Positions 1-19,572 of a stretch of DNA of 64,000 bases are shown here, piece after piece. Numbering within the stretch: position 1 is the first letter of the stretch; each line of letters opens with the position of its first letter. A program made the position numbers and the translations under genes. The DNA is from Lepidurus packardi (taxonomy: Eukaryota > Arthropoda > Branchiopoda > Notostraca > Triopsidae): contig JAKZAN010000004.1 in NCBI GenBank assembly GCA_023053545.1, positions 8,432,001 through 8,496,000 of the forward strand, written 5' to 3'. Below the pieces are notes generated by a model that worked only from the letters and a program-made list of their open reading frames with translations, ran no database searches and was not told the origin of the DNA.

Positions 1-852
1 ACGAGTAACTACCTGATTACTACTGATCCCACCGATTTATCACGTGATGGAGACTCTTTCGTGGGTAAACTCAGGTCTAATTTACTAGGAACCAATTTTA
101 CGGTCTTTGATGATGGAGATAAGACCAGTTCCCGGAAGGAATTAGCTGCAGTTCTATATGTATGTTGTTTTGTTTATGTCAAAAGGTGATTTTCAATTAA
201 GCTGTGAATATGTTTTGTAATTTTCGTAGGATACGAACGTGTTGGGATTCAAAGGACCACGGAAAATGACAATTTTGTTGCCAGGAATGAGCGTAGACCA
301 TCAGCGCAATGATATTTACTCCTCTTCAGAACAAGACGGAATTATAGGTATATTCATGTGTTTTAACGATTGATTTCGATGTCCCTTATAGGATCAAAAG
401 AAATAATCTGATTATCTCTTAGTTAAAGAAATTCGAAAGAACTAAAGGTTTAAGTTATATTGTATTTAGAACTTGAATGCTTTTTTTAGAGCGTTGGAAG
501 AATAAGCAACTGGATAACTTAATTGAATTGCATAACAAGACACCTGTCTGGAATGACGACACTCAATCCTATGTTCTCAATTTCCATGGTAGGGTGACAC
601 AAGCGTCAGTTAAGAATTTCCAGATCGTCCATGCTAGCGATAGTAAGTTTACCCTATTTTTTTTAATTCTTTTTAGAGCTTAGGTATCTTAATTGTTTAT
701 GTTACATATTATGTTTAGTTGATTATGTGGTGTTACAATTTGGGCGAATAGCAGAGGATATATTTACGATGGATTTCCGCTATCCATTATGCGCCTTGCA
801 AGCCTTTGGGGCTACTTTAAGTAGTTTCGACAGCAAGCTAGCCTGTGAGTAA
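1..852 (+). CDS. ktub: Tubby-like protein, C-terminal tubby domain (5' end outside window)
   Basis: Four exons: 1-159, 230-347, 490-642, 719-852, with GT-AG introns. They encode the C-terminal part of the tubby domain, a beta barrel around a central helix that binds PI(4,5)P2 and links membrane phosphoinositides to ciliary/GPCR trafficking. Visible family signatures are [18 protein letters not shown] at the window edge, [70 protein letters not shown] and the invariant end [19 protein letters not shown] before the stop at 850-852. The basic residues that contact PIP2 lie just upstream of the window start in relatives, so they cannot be checked. The third exon start is set by reading frame: the earlier AG at 468-469 would bring a stop, while the AG at 488-489 joins cleanly. 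The PATL1 start follows 575 bp downstream on the same strand. Confidence 0.96.
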
Positions 853-1426
853 GGTTGCAGTTGCACCTAATGGACCTATACTACGCATTCCGCTGATAAT
901 TCAAGAGTGTTTTAAGCCATTTTTCGTGCATTTTAAGCTGAATCTAGTCATTCGTGTTTAGCCTCGTTTCTCCCTTGTGGGTTTTGCGTGGTAACTTTAT
1001 AATAGTTTCATTGTTGCTCCATATAATCCGTCCATAATTTCCCAAAGATTTTGGTGTATATTTTTGGGGTCAAATTGCGTTGTGATCTGTAATCTTACTT
1101 TCATGAAACAAAGCGAAATGCAAGGAAATACAAGTTTTGACTGTAATAATTAAGATTCGCAGTGGTAAGTAAGCCTGTAGTAATTAAGCTTTTTTATCCC
1201 TAAAAACTGTTTCTTTTTATGGATGGAGTTCATTTGAAGGGTATTCAAAATTATATCAAATCGAGCGCTTCGAACTTGGTCCATTGACCGCCAAGCGGCA
1301 GCATTTATCACACGCGTTTTGTCCGTCTGTGATTTAATGGACTGTTTTGAACCAAATCGGAGTTAATGGTAACGTGTTAATACCTTGTAATTTGTATGTG
1401 ACTCTTGAAATTAATTCAATATAGCA
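853..1426. other. Intergenic spacer, tubby 3' flank to PATL1
   Basis: AT-rich spacer. It should hold the tubby 3' UTR and the PATL1 promoter or 5' UTR. No canonical AATAAA is obvious and no open frame looks coding. An AG at 1423-1424 in an AT-rich context sits two bases before the PATL1 ATG. Confidence 0.5.
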
Positions 1427-4215
1427 ATGGACGAAGGCTTTTTCGGCTTTGATACAACCGTCTCGGTAAGTCTTGAATATATAATTGTTGGCCATTTTTT
1501 ATTTTTTATTAAGGTCATCGTTTTTTACTCCCAAACATCGCTTGAATAAATTAATAATTTGTTAAATATTAAGGATTTCCGTCGTGTTCCCAGACAGCAA
1601 TTGGGTGATGTAACCATTGAAGATGCTGATTATGACGCGCTAAACGACGAAACGTTTGGAGGAGATGTTTTGGGTACTTTCATTCTTTATTAATTGATAG
1701 GTAACATAATAACTAGTTACATTTTTTTTCATGATTAGATGATGGACTAGACTGGGAAGAAGATCACGAAAAGCTGGCAGAACTCTTAGTAGAGAAAGTA
1801 AAAGAGCTTAAAGAGAATGGACAAGTCCCTCAATCCGCCATAGCCGGAAATGGCTTCCAGCGACCAGATCTGGTAACAAAATATTGCTTTATTCTAAACC
1901 TGTTTACATGTCTATATTAGATCATTGGCAGCAAATAATCAAACTAACCACTCTATGCTATATATAATTTAAGTCTAATTAGCATATCTCTTAGAGTAAA
2001 GACAACAATGAAGACTATCTGGAAGCCAGTCTTTCCCAGCTGGTGTTGGACGACGAAGATACTCCTGTTCATCACAGGCCCATCCCCATCATGAATAGGG
2101 CCCCGCCCGCCAGAATCTTCAGTGGTTCTCCTCCACCAGCCTTTCTGGAACATAATGCAGTGGGTTCTCCTTCCACGAGCTCAATTTGGGCTCTTCCACG
2201 GGACGCCAGGAAGCCTGCCTCCCCCGCGGTCTCAAGCCCCTCTTCTTTGTCACGACAAGCTCCGCCCTCGCCTACCCAATTCCCTTTAAGGAGTCCTTTT
2301 CCTCACAATGTTTCCGTGATAAAAACCTTGGAAGAACTCGAACGGGAGATTCTCCATCAATCTCAACCAGCTCCACCCCTTACCGTGAATAGGGGCGTGA
2401 CTTTAGAAGAGTTGGAACGCACTTTATTGAATTCCCGCCACCCACAATTACCCCGTGCGGCAACATCGCTCGAGGAATTGGAAGCAGAGATTCTCAAGCA
2501 GCCACCATCGCCTCGCCCACCTTTCCCAATGGGGATGCCCCCTCCCCCGCCTGGAATGGGAGTGTTTCCACGACTCCCACCTTCACCTAACGCCCCGCCT
2601 ATACTAAGACCCTTGGTTCGCCCAGGTAACTGTCAGTAACGTCTTTAAATTCTGTTTTTATTCATTTATTTTCGTTTTAAGGTCCTTTAGATTCACCTAT
2701 GATTATGGCCCCGCCTCCACAGCCCATGCTACCGCCCCCAATGCTACCCAACGGGCTCAGAATCCTTCCCAACGGCCCTCATTTTGCCCACCGTCTGCCT
2801 ATGGGCGGGCCTATGCCCATGACACTCCTCCCCCCGCCTCGTTTGGCCATGCCCCCTATCCCTCCCTCCAGTCATGGTTGCTATGACGAGGATTATGACG
2901 ATTATTACGGTTTAATGAGCAATCGAGAAAAGCAATGGCTTATTAACATCCAAATGATGCAGCTCGTATCGGATAATCCTTATGTGGACGATTATTACTA
3001 CACGGTTTTCCGCTTAAGGCGTACTGCCATGACGGCGAGTGCCAGTCCGTCAGCCCGGCTCATTCTACCTTCAGATCGAGCTAGTAAAGCTGAGCCCAAG
3101 ACTTACGCACCCACCCAATTTGCGAATTCGCTGGGAAAACTGCAGGTGGTCACGGTAGCAGCTCCAAGGAGAATTATTGACGTCCATGTGGCGAGTAGCA
3201 CGTCTCCGAATGGCGCCAATGGGGAAAAGGGAGAGGAAGTCGTCCAGTCTCCTAAAGATTTAAAGAAACAGAAGCAAGTTCTCCTGGAAATAGAAAAAGT
3301 ATTACAAATAGAGAGATATTAATTTTTTTTAAAGCCTTGAAACTGTGTGAAACTGTCTTCTTGTCAATTTAGACTGAAGTTTAAGAGTTTAATGTGTTTT
3401 TCTTTGTTTTAGATGTATGTTTTGTTGTTGGAGCTGGAGGATGTGGACAAAAGGGTGCCTAGCATCTCTACGAGCGAGTGTGAAGCGCGGGAATCCTTGG
3501 AGCAAAGGTTAGTGAGTATTCTGAGTCCCGCGACTCGAGTACTGGCCTTCTTACAAGTGCGTAAGGGCAAAACGTTGCTTCTGCGTTGCATGCCTCGGCT
3601 CCCACCTGCGTTTCGCGACCATGTTTTACGTATTTGGTTAGCGAACCTGACGCTCTTGCTCCGGAGGGATGCGCCGGATCAAATATTCGTAGCTTTACTA
3701 CCTTACTTGCAGCAGTTGCTCAAGGAAATTCAACAATGGAGGGAATTTGTCAAGTGGTTTTCCTTGCTTGACTCGGCACCTAAAGTTCCTGGCTTTAACA
3801 GTATTGTTGCGAACAAAGTAAGCAAAAGTTGATGAAAACGTGTATTTTTATTTATTCAGGTCTCTTATTTTCTTTCGTTTTTATGTTTTATGACTTAGTT
3901 TAATTACTTACTGGAGTATTCTTTTAGGTGGGATGTTCGGTTATCAGTTTAATTATGGCCAAGAGCGAATCAATGGGTAAAATTGAGGATTTGGCGGTGC
4001 GAGAGCAATGGCAGCGGTTTGTCAAAAGCATTGTAACTGCAGTATTGGCAGCATCGAGCTCAGGAATGGGTGTCACTACACTTCCAGACGTTCCTGGTCT
4101 TACTGCAGCACAATTTGAAGCGGTTGAGATAGGAGCAGAGGTTTTGACAGCGCTAAGGAACGCCCTCAACAGGCCCAAGCTGCAAAATGGAGAAAATGAG
4201 ATTAAAAAGAACTAG
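1427..4215 (+). CDS. Patr-1: PAT1 homolog, mRNA decapping activator / P-body scaffold
   Basis: Seven exons: 1427-1465, 1574-1673, 1739-1872, 1995-2625, 2682-3298, 3413-3817, 3928-4215; 2214 nt, 737 residues, in frame throughout. PAT1 proteins bridge the Lsm1-7 ring, the DDX6 helicase and decapping enzymes on deadenylated mRNA in P-bodies. The N-terminus (MDEGFFGFDTTVS, then LNDETFGGD) carries the acidic DETFG-type DDX6-binding motif. Residues 110-330 form a Pro-rich linker with three copies of an LEELE motif. Then come the core signatures REKQWLINIQMMQL, NPYVDDYYY (about 410-430) and LGKLQVVTVAAPRRIIDV. The last two exons form the alpha-helical PAT1 C-terminal domain (MYVLLLELEDVDKR to the stop). 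The exon 5 donor at 3299 was chosen because reading on meets a stop at 3320, whereas joining to 3413 gives EIEK-MYVLLLELED as in relatives. Confidence 0.95.
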
Positions 4216-4954
4216 GATGTTTCATTTTTTGACCTCAAATAATTGGGAGGCAAAGAAGAGAGGCGATGTTAAAGCCTGTGATGACGAATTTTAGGTTAAT
4301 TTTTCATGGAAAAAATTCATTTGCTAACGCTTCTTCGGTTTCTTGTTAGGTTCTTTTCTGTTTCCCTTGGTATGGATTTGGGGATTTTTTTTGTTTTAAT
4401 GGCACAAGACAGAGAACACAGTTTATTTTGTGGCTTTCATTTTTTGGCTTGTAAATCAATTCGACCCAAATTAATATGCTGGTGAGCTTCTCTGCGTTTT
4501 TTTTTTTTATTATTTTGAAAGAAATAACACTGAAAGTAAGCCAACACTCGTTGTACAATTGAATATCCCGCTGGAACGTAATGAAAACTGCCATTGGTTG
4601 TTTCGAGCCAATGACAGTAACTTCACTAGTAGGCTCTTGAAAGGTCTAAGGTCCACGAACCAATGAGAAGGGAGTTGTGGCAGCCATCTTGTGACCATCT
4701 GAAGGGAAGTGTTTACCTTTTTTCTTATAAGTTTTTAAGGTGATTTAGATTAAATTAGTTAAATATTAGCATTATGAACTTACTTTAATTGTTTATTGAT
4801 CTGTTAGGTAGATATATAACAGCTTTTTGGGAAGGCTGGCGTTAAGAATTTGCGGAAAAGCTCTCGCTTTGGAGGAGGCTATAATAATCAATACTTACGC
4901 CTGGGTTCTGATTAAGTGCATTATTTTGACATAACTTACGTTTTAGTATACATC
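4216..4954. promoter_or_regulatory. PATL1-PUF60 spacer with candidate PUF60 promoter and YY1/PHO-type site
   Basis: A 739-bp spacer. Bases 4683-4691 read GCCATCTTG, the core of the YY1/PHO promoter element often found close to transcription starts of housekeeping genes. It lies 264 bp before the PUF60 ATG and points in the gene's direction. An acceptor-like TTTTAG (4941-4946) lies 8 bp before the ATG, so a 5' UTR intron or trans-splice site is possible. The start site is inferred, not visible. Confidence 0.4.
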
Positions 4955-7900
4955 ATGACGAGTAATGGATCCTCACAAGTAAAATAACCTATTTGGCACA
5001 GAAGTATGTATTAATTTATTACTTATTGCGTAGAGTCTGTCGGGAAGTGGTGAACCTCCCATGAAGCTGATCAAATTGGAAGGTAAGAAAAGCTCGTTGG
5101 ACCCAACTCTTCCTGACAAGAGTGTGTTGGTATATATGTCCCATTTATTGGTCTTTTGGTCAATTAGTTTTTTCTTGATTATCATCTTATTCATCTTTTA
5201 ACTGAGTTTTGTGTTGGATGTGGACGAAGAGACTTAAAGAATGCGTTTTTTTTTTGTATTTCTTTTGTTGAGTCTTGCAGGCTTTTCTCCAGTACATTCC
5301 ATTGTCATATCGCGGCCATTTAACGTGAGCCTGGGAGACAAATTGATTGAACCCATCTTTGGCTGTGTTAGTACTCATTACTATACTCGTACTGCCTTTT
5401 CTCATGGTTTCAAATCAACCAATTAAAAAAAAAAAATCAAAACGCCCACCTATTGCACTCCCCCACATTCAACCAAACCAAAACTTTGATTAGAGTATTG
5501 GACGATGTGGAAGACCAATAATTGTTTAACTTTTTCTCTTTGTCTTTTCTGTTTCCTCTGGTTGTCTTTCCAGAGTTTTTATTCGCGCGCGTTAGGCTAC
5601 TACACACACATGCTTGCCCAGGATTTACGAGAGAGAGTGTAAGAGAGAGAGAGTACTCCCCTCCAGGTCTGCTACAGCTTCCCCCTAAAACACACAACAA
5701 TTAGGGTGTTTTCGGCCTCGTCAGCTCAGCTCGGTGTATGACTTATGCAAACTATAGCCCAACTGATTGTTTTTTCTTTCTTTTGTTGTTTTCCAAGAAG
5801 CGTTTTTGGGGGCCCACATTACTTCGACCAGAGCAGCAGAAGTTGTCGCAGCAGCCCTTCCCCCCAAATTCTTCGCCTTCGTCGCATTTTTTAAAATTAT
5901 CTATATTTATGCATATTATGGATCCGAATTTTGAAAACCTTTTTTTCCGCTTTTTTCCTTCAATCTTTTCGGTCATTATGGCTTTTACTAGCGGAAAAAT
6001 AGGTTTTGTTGGTCGTTGGATTTTTAATACTTTGTTCATCGAGGTAGATATGAGGAACTCATACCCTCTTTTCTGTTTCAGAAGGAGATTTCCTGTCTTC
6101 CATACCAGATCTGGTCCAAACCGGACCCCTTGTTCATGGTAAAGAAAAACCAAAATCGATTAGCTAGTGTCTCTAAAGATGAGTTTGTGTGTTTTGAATT
6201 GCAGGACCGGGCGCAAAGCGTGATTTTGGAGGCCCTTTGGGCCCTCCTCCCCCCAAACTTACTCCAGAGCAGATGGATATGGTGACTAAAGCGAAGCGCT
6301 ATGCTATGGAGCAGAGTATCAAGATGGTCATGATGAAACAAACCTTGGCTCACCAGCAATTGCAAGCGAGGACCCTGCAAAGGCATCAAGCTTTGGTCCT
6401 TATGTGCAGGTACTTAATTTGTCTCGAACTATTGATTTTAAAACTAGTTTATTTATAAGTTATTAATTTGAGTAAAGTTTGGACTAAAACGTCATTCTGT
6501 TCTCTTTTTAGGGTTTACGTTGGGAGCATCAGCTTTGAGCTTAGAGAAGATACAGTTCGGGAGGCTTTCAAGCCGTTTGGACCCATCAAATCGATTACGA
6601 TGTCTTGGGATCCCATCGCGCAGAAACATAAAGGCTTCGCCTTTGTGGAGTACGATTTACCTGAAGCGGCGCAGCTAGCCTTGGAGCAAATGAATGGCGT
6701 TATTATGGGCGGGAGAAATATTAAAGTACATTGTCATTCTAATATTTTTAATAAATATATCATTGACTGGAATTACAGTTATAATTATTTGTTTAATAGG
6801 TTGGGCGGCCAAGTAATATGCCCCAAGCTCAGTCTATCATTGACGAAATCATCGACGAAGCAAGAAATTATAACCGCATTTATGTGGCGTCAGTCCACAT
6901 GGACTTGACCGAAGAAGACATAAAAAGCGTTTTTGAAGCTTTTGGCAAAATCCGACACTGCAAATTATCCCCTGCAGGCACCCCAGGCCGCCATAAAGGT
7001 TTTGGTTTTATTGAGTATGAAAGTACTCAAGCTGCACAAGATGCTATTGCGTCTATGAACTTGTTTGACCTCGGAGGTCAGTTCTTAAGAGTAGGACGCT
7101 GCATCACACCTCCAAACCAGATCGGAGTAAGCTTCACAACTTTAACTAACAGTTATTTTGGATTTATTTCTTATACCGTTATTTATTTATTTTATTTTAG
7201 CATCCTGGACTACCGCCACCCCAAACTGGTCTTCCTGCTGCTGCTGCGGTGGCAGCAGCTGCTGCTACTGCCCGTATCCAAGCTATGGATGCTGTAGCTG
7301 GAGCATTGGGGGGAGCCAGTCCTTTAGGTAATTATTTTTGTAGCCTTTCTCAAAAGAATACTACTGATTTTTGTACATCTAGACATGGGCAATGGCTTAG
7401 CCAGCTTGGCTAACTTCGCGAACCTTTCACCAGCGTCAATGGCAGCCACTATTAGCACCGCTATCAATCTTGGAGCTGCTGTGGCTGCTGCGGCCACGTC
7501 GGCTGCTAATATGAGTCGAGGAACAGGCTTACCAGCTTCTTTCCTACAAGCAGCAGCCGCTGCACCGGTTGTAACTATCCCACCGCCCTCGGTGGTAACC
7601 ATCACACCTACTTTGGCCACTTCGCCAGCAACTAAAGTGGCTCCGCCCACTCCTTCGCCAGTGGCGGTAGCTAAAGCTGCTGCGGCTGCTCTCTCAGCAC
7701 CCTTAGCAGCCTTAGCTAACCATGACCATAAAGTAAACCGTATTTAAATCATAAAAGATGAGGTTTTTAATGAATGTGTGCTTTCAGAATAAACAAGCCG
7801 AGGAAATCCAGAAAAAACTTATGCAAGAAGCGATTGAAGCCCAAACTTTGCAGCAGCAAGAGAATCTATCCATTAAAGGACAATCGGCGAGGCATTTGGT

Positions 7901-8363
7901 TATGCAAAAACTCATGCGTAATGCAGAGGTAAAGTTGTAAAGAATTAAGAGTATCTTAGTTGGTTTTATTGGAATATTTGATTCATTTCTTTGAAACGTT
8001 AGTCGCGTGTGGTTGTGCTAAGGAATATGGTTGGGATCGAAGATGTGGACGATAGTTTGCAAGATGAAATCACTGAGGAATGTTCCAAATTCGGGGCTGT
8101 GAAACGAGTCATTATTTATCAAGAAAAACAATCCGAGGAGGAAAACGCTGATGTAATTGTCAAGATTTTTGTGGAATTCAACTTTGGAGCTGGTAAGATC
8201 GATTTATTTCTTTGTTAAAACTTTTCGGATTTTGAACTTTCGTTTCACCTTAGATGCCGAAAAAGCTCGTAGTGCGTTAAATGGACGATTTTTTGGAGGT
8301 CGAGTGGTGAAAGCCGATATTTACGACCAGAATTTGTATGACCATCAAGATTTGTCGGCGTAG
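4955..8363 (+). CDS. Puf60: Poly(U)-binding splicing factor PUF60 / half pint
   Basis: Eleven exons: 4955-4978, 5034-5082, 6082-6138, 6205-6409, 6512-6725, 6800-7126, 7201-7327, 7383-7732, 7788-7928, 8003-8192, 8254-8363; 1794 nt, 597 residues, slightly longer than the 559-residue human protein. PUF60 binds uridine-rich tracts near 3' splice sites with U2AF and recruits SF3B1. RRM1 starts near residue 113 (RNP2 VYVGSI, RNP1 KGFAFVEY) and RRM2 near 209 ([14 protein letters not shown]). An Ala-rich stretch links to a C-terminal U2AF-homology motif from about residue 499, with [10 protein letters not shown] holding the aromatic pocket and the family ending DLSA. The N-terminal segment ([22 protein letters not shown]) also matches. 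Intron 2 (5083-6081) is about 1 kb, far longer than the others. Parvin begins 319 bp after the stop. Confidence 0.96.
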
Positions 8364-8682
8364 AAGAAAAAAAGATGGTCGTTTAATGGGAGCTGGCTGA
8401 CATACGGAAGTTTTTATTATCAGTTTCTTTTCATCCATTGCATGTAGACTTCTCTCGAATCCTTCACCCTAACATCTGACATGGTTCTCTAATACACGAG
8501 CAGTTTTTGACGTCATTTCGCCTTATACAAAAACAAACCTTTGAGATCAGGAAATGTGGGAAACCGCCCTTTTTATCGACATATCCTGTATCGCAATTTC
8601 GTCGCCACAAGGCTCTCGCAGTATTGATTGGGGTTTACAAGCAAACAGTTTACACTTTTTCAGTTCAAAACCTAAGGCAAAC
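8364..8682. promoter_or_regulatory. PUF60-parvin spacer with palindromic CRE
   Basis: A short spacer carrying the full CRE/ATF palindrome TGACGTCA at 8508-8515, 168 bp before the first parvin ATG. A good polypyrimidine tract plus CAG (8651-8663) lies 19 bp before that ATG and could be the acceptor of a 5' UTR intron. The frame upstream of the ATG stays open back to 8554. Confidence 0.45.
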
Positions 8683-10526
8683 ATGGAAGAAGAGGTAGAA
8701 ATACCAATTAAACAATCATTAGCGAGACAATCCTCGGTGGAAGTGCATTGTTGGCCAGTAACGCCAGATACGCAAAGTTCGGGCGAATCCGAAGATGACG
8801 CAGAAGTATCAGCTGCGACCGAGCAGCGGAAAAAGGTGCAAATTGTAGGAGAAATATCAAAAGTGCCATCCACTACGAATCCGGATTTGCGTATGCTAAT
8901 TTATTACATATTTTTAGGCATTTATGGGTTTGAGAAAGCAAGGTAACATAAAGGAATTTTTGTCTAGGGCCTAGTAGTGGAACCATCCCAGTGGGTAGGC
9001 AAAAAGCATTGGAAATGGCGTCGCCCAGACCTAAATCTCCTCGACCTACGGGAACAACACCCCGAAAAGACGACAAAGAAGAGTCGTTTTGGGACAAAAT
9101 TGGCACTTTGGGTCGTAAAAAGAAGGTGAAGGAAGGTAAGATCTTTTTAAAAGTTAGTCTTAAACTTCATAAGTGTTTGAAATTATGACTTCGGTTTCGT
9201 GTTTTCGTTGACCATATTTGGTCATGGTTTGGGTTAAATCGTGACTGTTTTATTCTTCTTACGTTCTTTTTATATTGTACGCTCTTAAGATTGTACATTT
9301 TTTAGTGCAAGAAGTCCAAGATGAGGGCAAACATGCTATTGATTCGCCAGGAAACCCGAATTCGATGGTTTTACCTCCTGAAGAATACGCCTTGGGTAAT
9401 TATTTCGTATTTTTTAAAACAACATGGAATAATAAATCATCTTGATATTACAGATGAGAATGAGGAAAGGTCCATGATTGAACCTAGGTCTTTGGAAGAT
9501 TTTAAGATCAAGTCGCTTATATCAGTTTTGGTGGAATGGATCAATGACGAGCTGGCTTCGCAGCGAATTATTGTGAAAGAGCTGGGTGAGGATTTGTACG
9601 ACGGACAAGTGCTGCAAAAGCTGCTTGAGAAACTCACCAACCAGAAACTAGACGTGCCAGAAGTAACTCAATCTGAAGAAGGCCAAAAGCAAAAGCTAAG
9701 GATTGTCCTCGGCTATGCGAATCAAGTAAACTATGCAAATTAACTTTAGCGTCTGCTAAAATTGTCAAGTTTTATCAAACTTTTCCAGGTTTTAGGACTA
9801 AATCGTCTAACTTCTCAACGTTGGAGTGTAGAGAGCATTCATACCAAAAATCTGGTCGCGATTCTTCACTTATTAGTAGCGTTAGTTCGGCAGTTTAGGG
9901 CGCCAATTCGTCTACCAGAGAATGTTTCGGTCAACGTTGTGGTAGTACAGGTAAAACTTCCACATTCTACCCCAAAACTAGCTTCAAAATGAAGTCTGTT
10001 TTAGAAAAAAGAAGGAATGTTGAGCCATAGAGTTGTTTCCGAGGACATTACGACTACTTATGACGACTTGGGTCTGCGTTTAGAGCGAGACGCTTTTGAT
10101 ACGTTGTTTGACCACGCCCCTGATAAGCTGCAAGTCGTGAAGAAGGTAAAGAACTCAAAATAACGTCAGATTTAATTAGGTTTAACTTGATTCTGTACGT
10201 TCTAGTCGCTCGTGACGTTTGTTAACAAGCAATTGAACAAAATTAACTTGGAAGTGTCAGATTTGGATACTCAGTTCCACGATGGGGTTTACTTGAGTCT
10301 TCTTATGGGGTTATTAGAAGGATACTTTGTTCCACTCCACGATTTCTACTTAACCCCGCAGGATTTCGACCAAAAGGTCCATAACGTCGCGTTTGCCTTT
10401 GAATTAATGCAGGATGCTGGATTACCCAAACCTAAAGCTCGCCCTGAAGATATTGTCAACTTGGATCTCAAGTCAACGCTCCGAGTGCTTTACAATCTCT
10501 TTACCAAGTATAAACACGTCAGCTAG
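8683..10526 (+). CDS. parvin: Parvin (actopaxin), ILK/paxillin-binding focal adhesion protein
   Basis: Seven exons: 8683-8890, 8968-9135, 9306-9395, 9454-9725, 9789-9950, 10005-10145, 10206-10526; 1362 nt, 453 residues. Parvins join integrin-linked kinase and PINCH in the IPP complex at integrin adhesions and bind actin and paxillin. Two calponin-homology domains are clear: CH1 opens with LISVLVEWINDELASQRI and includes EDLYDGQVLQKL and LVAILHLLVAL; CH2 runs from FVNKQLNKINLEV through GVYLSLLMGLLEGYFVPLH to the final LRVLYNLFTKYKHVS. LFDHAPDKLQVVKK lies in the linker. An alternative ATG at 9015 gives MASPRPKSPRP, which aligns with the start of vertebrate parvins and would yield 368 residues, close to the 372 of human alpha-parvin. 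The 85 upstream codons may be an isoform-specific extension or untranslated. It converges on POLQ. Confidence 0.95.
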
Positions 10527-11009
10527 ACTTCTAATTAAAAGTTCGGTCAAAGTTTGTCTTCTTTTGCTTATTCTTCTGTGGAAATGTAACAAAACTGTGC
10601 CTTTGAAGCCTTACTGGTGCTTTTACGTTTATAATATCCTGTTAACTATAAAAAAAACTAGCCAAATTATTAACTTTAGAGTGTTAGATTGTTTGTTGCA
10701 TGAAAATATTCACTCATTTTAACTCGTCATCCCAGGAAGTTACTTGTAGTGTAAAGTACAGCACTTTCTGTAATTTTAAATTCGTTTCGAATAGAGAACT
10801 TCCTCGCGTATTTCACGCGTTTTATAAAGCGAGATTGCTAATCTTATAGCATTGGACTGCTCTTTCATGTACCACAACTTAAAAAGAAAAGCAACAAATA
10901 ATTACAAAATGTAAAATGCATTTATAATTACAGCAATTTACGACAAAATAGGAGCTTTAGAGTATCACAGGTAGTGAAGGAAGTACAAGACTCAATATAC
11001 AATTAATTT
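10527..11009. other. Convergent intergenic region, parvin and POLQ 3' flanks
   Basis: AT-rich, 483 bp between the two stop codons; both 3' UTRs must lie here. ATTAAA at 10534-10539 is too close to the parvin stop to be a convincing poly(A) signal. No other feature seen. Confidence 0.5.
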
Positions 11010-19096
<8,087 letters not shown>

Positions 19097-19500
19097 TTTT
19101 TATAGAGCATTGCAAGGAAACATACAGAAAACACACAACTGGCCTTTATTGTTTTGTCTTGTAAAGTACGCCACGGAAGCATTAACTTGTGCTTATTGCC
19201 GTGTGACTGGCCTTTATTGCAATAAATAAGTTAAAAATTCGAAGTTTCAACCGCCACGAGAATCAAAACACTACAGCAGCGCTTCCAGCGACAAGATATC
19301 GAAACTATTCCCGCCGTCTCTTTATTATTTAAATAAAAGCTGCAGTTTTAGTCAAAATTACATACAGAAATGAAGCCTGTAATGAAATACTAATGTAATG
19401 AAGACATAACGATGTTCCAAGAATTAGAATAGTTTTTAGAAACGTTTCTTTTATTCACAGTCTGTTAAAATGCTTTAAAATGTATTATTTGTGCTTTAAA
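19097..19500. promoter_or_regulatory. POLQ upstream region with 14-bp direct repeat
   Basis: Sequence upstream of the POLQ ATG. ACTGGCCTTTATTG occurs twice in the same orientation (about 19138 and 19207). A CG-containing stretch near 19250-19320 might hold the promoter. TATAAAAA abuts the ATG on the coding strand but is too close to serve as a normal TATA box. No open frame of note. Confidence 0.35.
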
Positions 19501-19572
19501 ATGTATAGACTGTCAGGCGAGCTGGGATATGTTCCGAGGGGCGCCGCGAACGAAATAGTATGGGAACCCCTG
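19500..19572 (-). mobile_element. hAT-like DNA transposon terminus (fragment)
   Basis: Read on the - strand from 19572, the sequence begins CAGGGGTTCCCATACT, matching the CAG-G-TTCCCAAACT-type terminal inverted repeat of hAT elements, followed by a GCGGCGCCCCTCGG stretch typical of their subterminal region. The bases outside the tip, 19573-19580 (GCTTAGAG), would be one target-site copy. I found neither a second terminus nor a transposase, so this looks like a solo end or a decayed non-autonomous copy. Confidence 0.5.
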
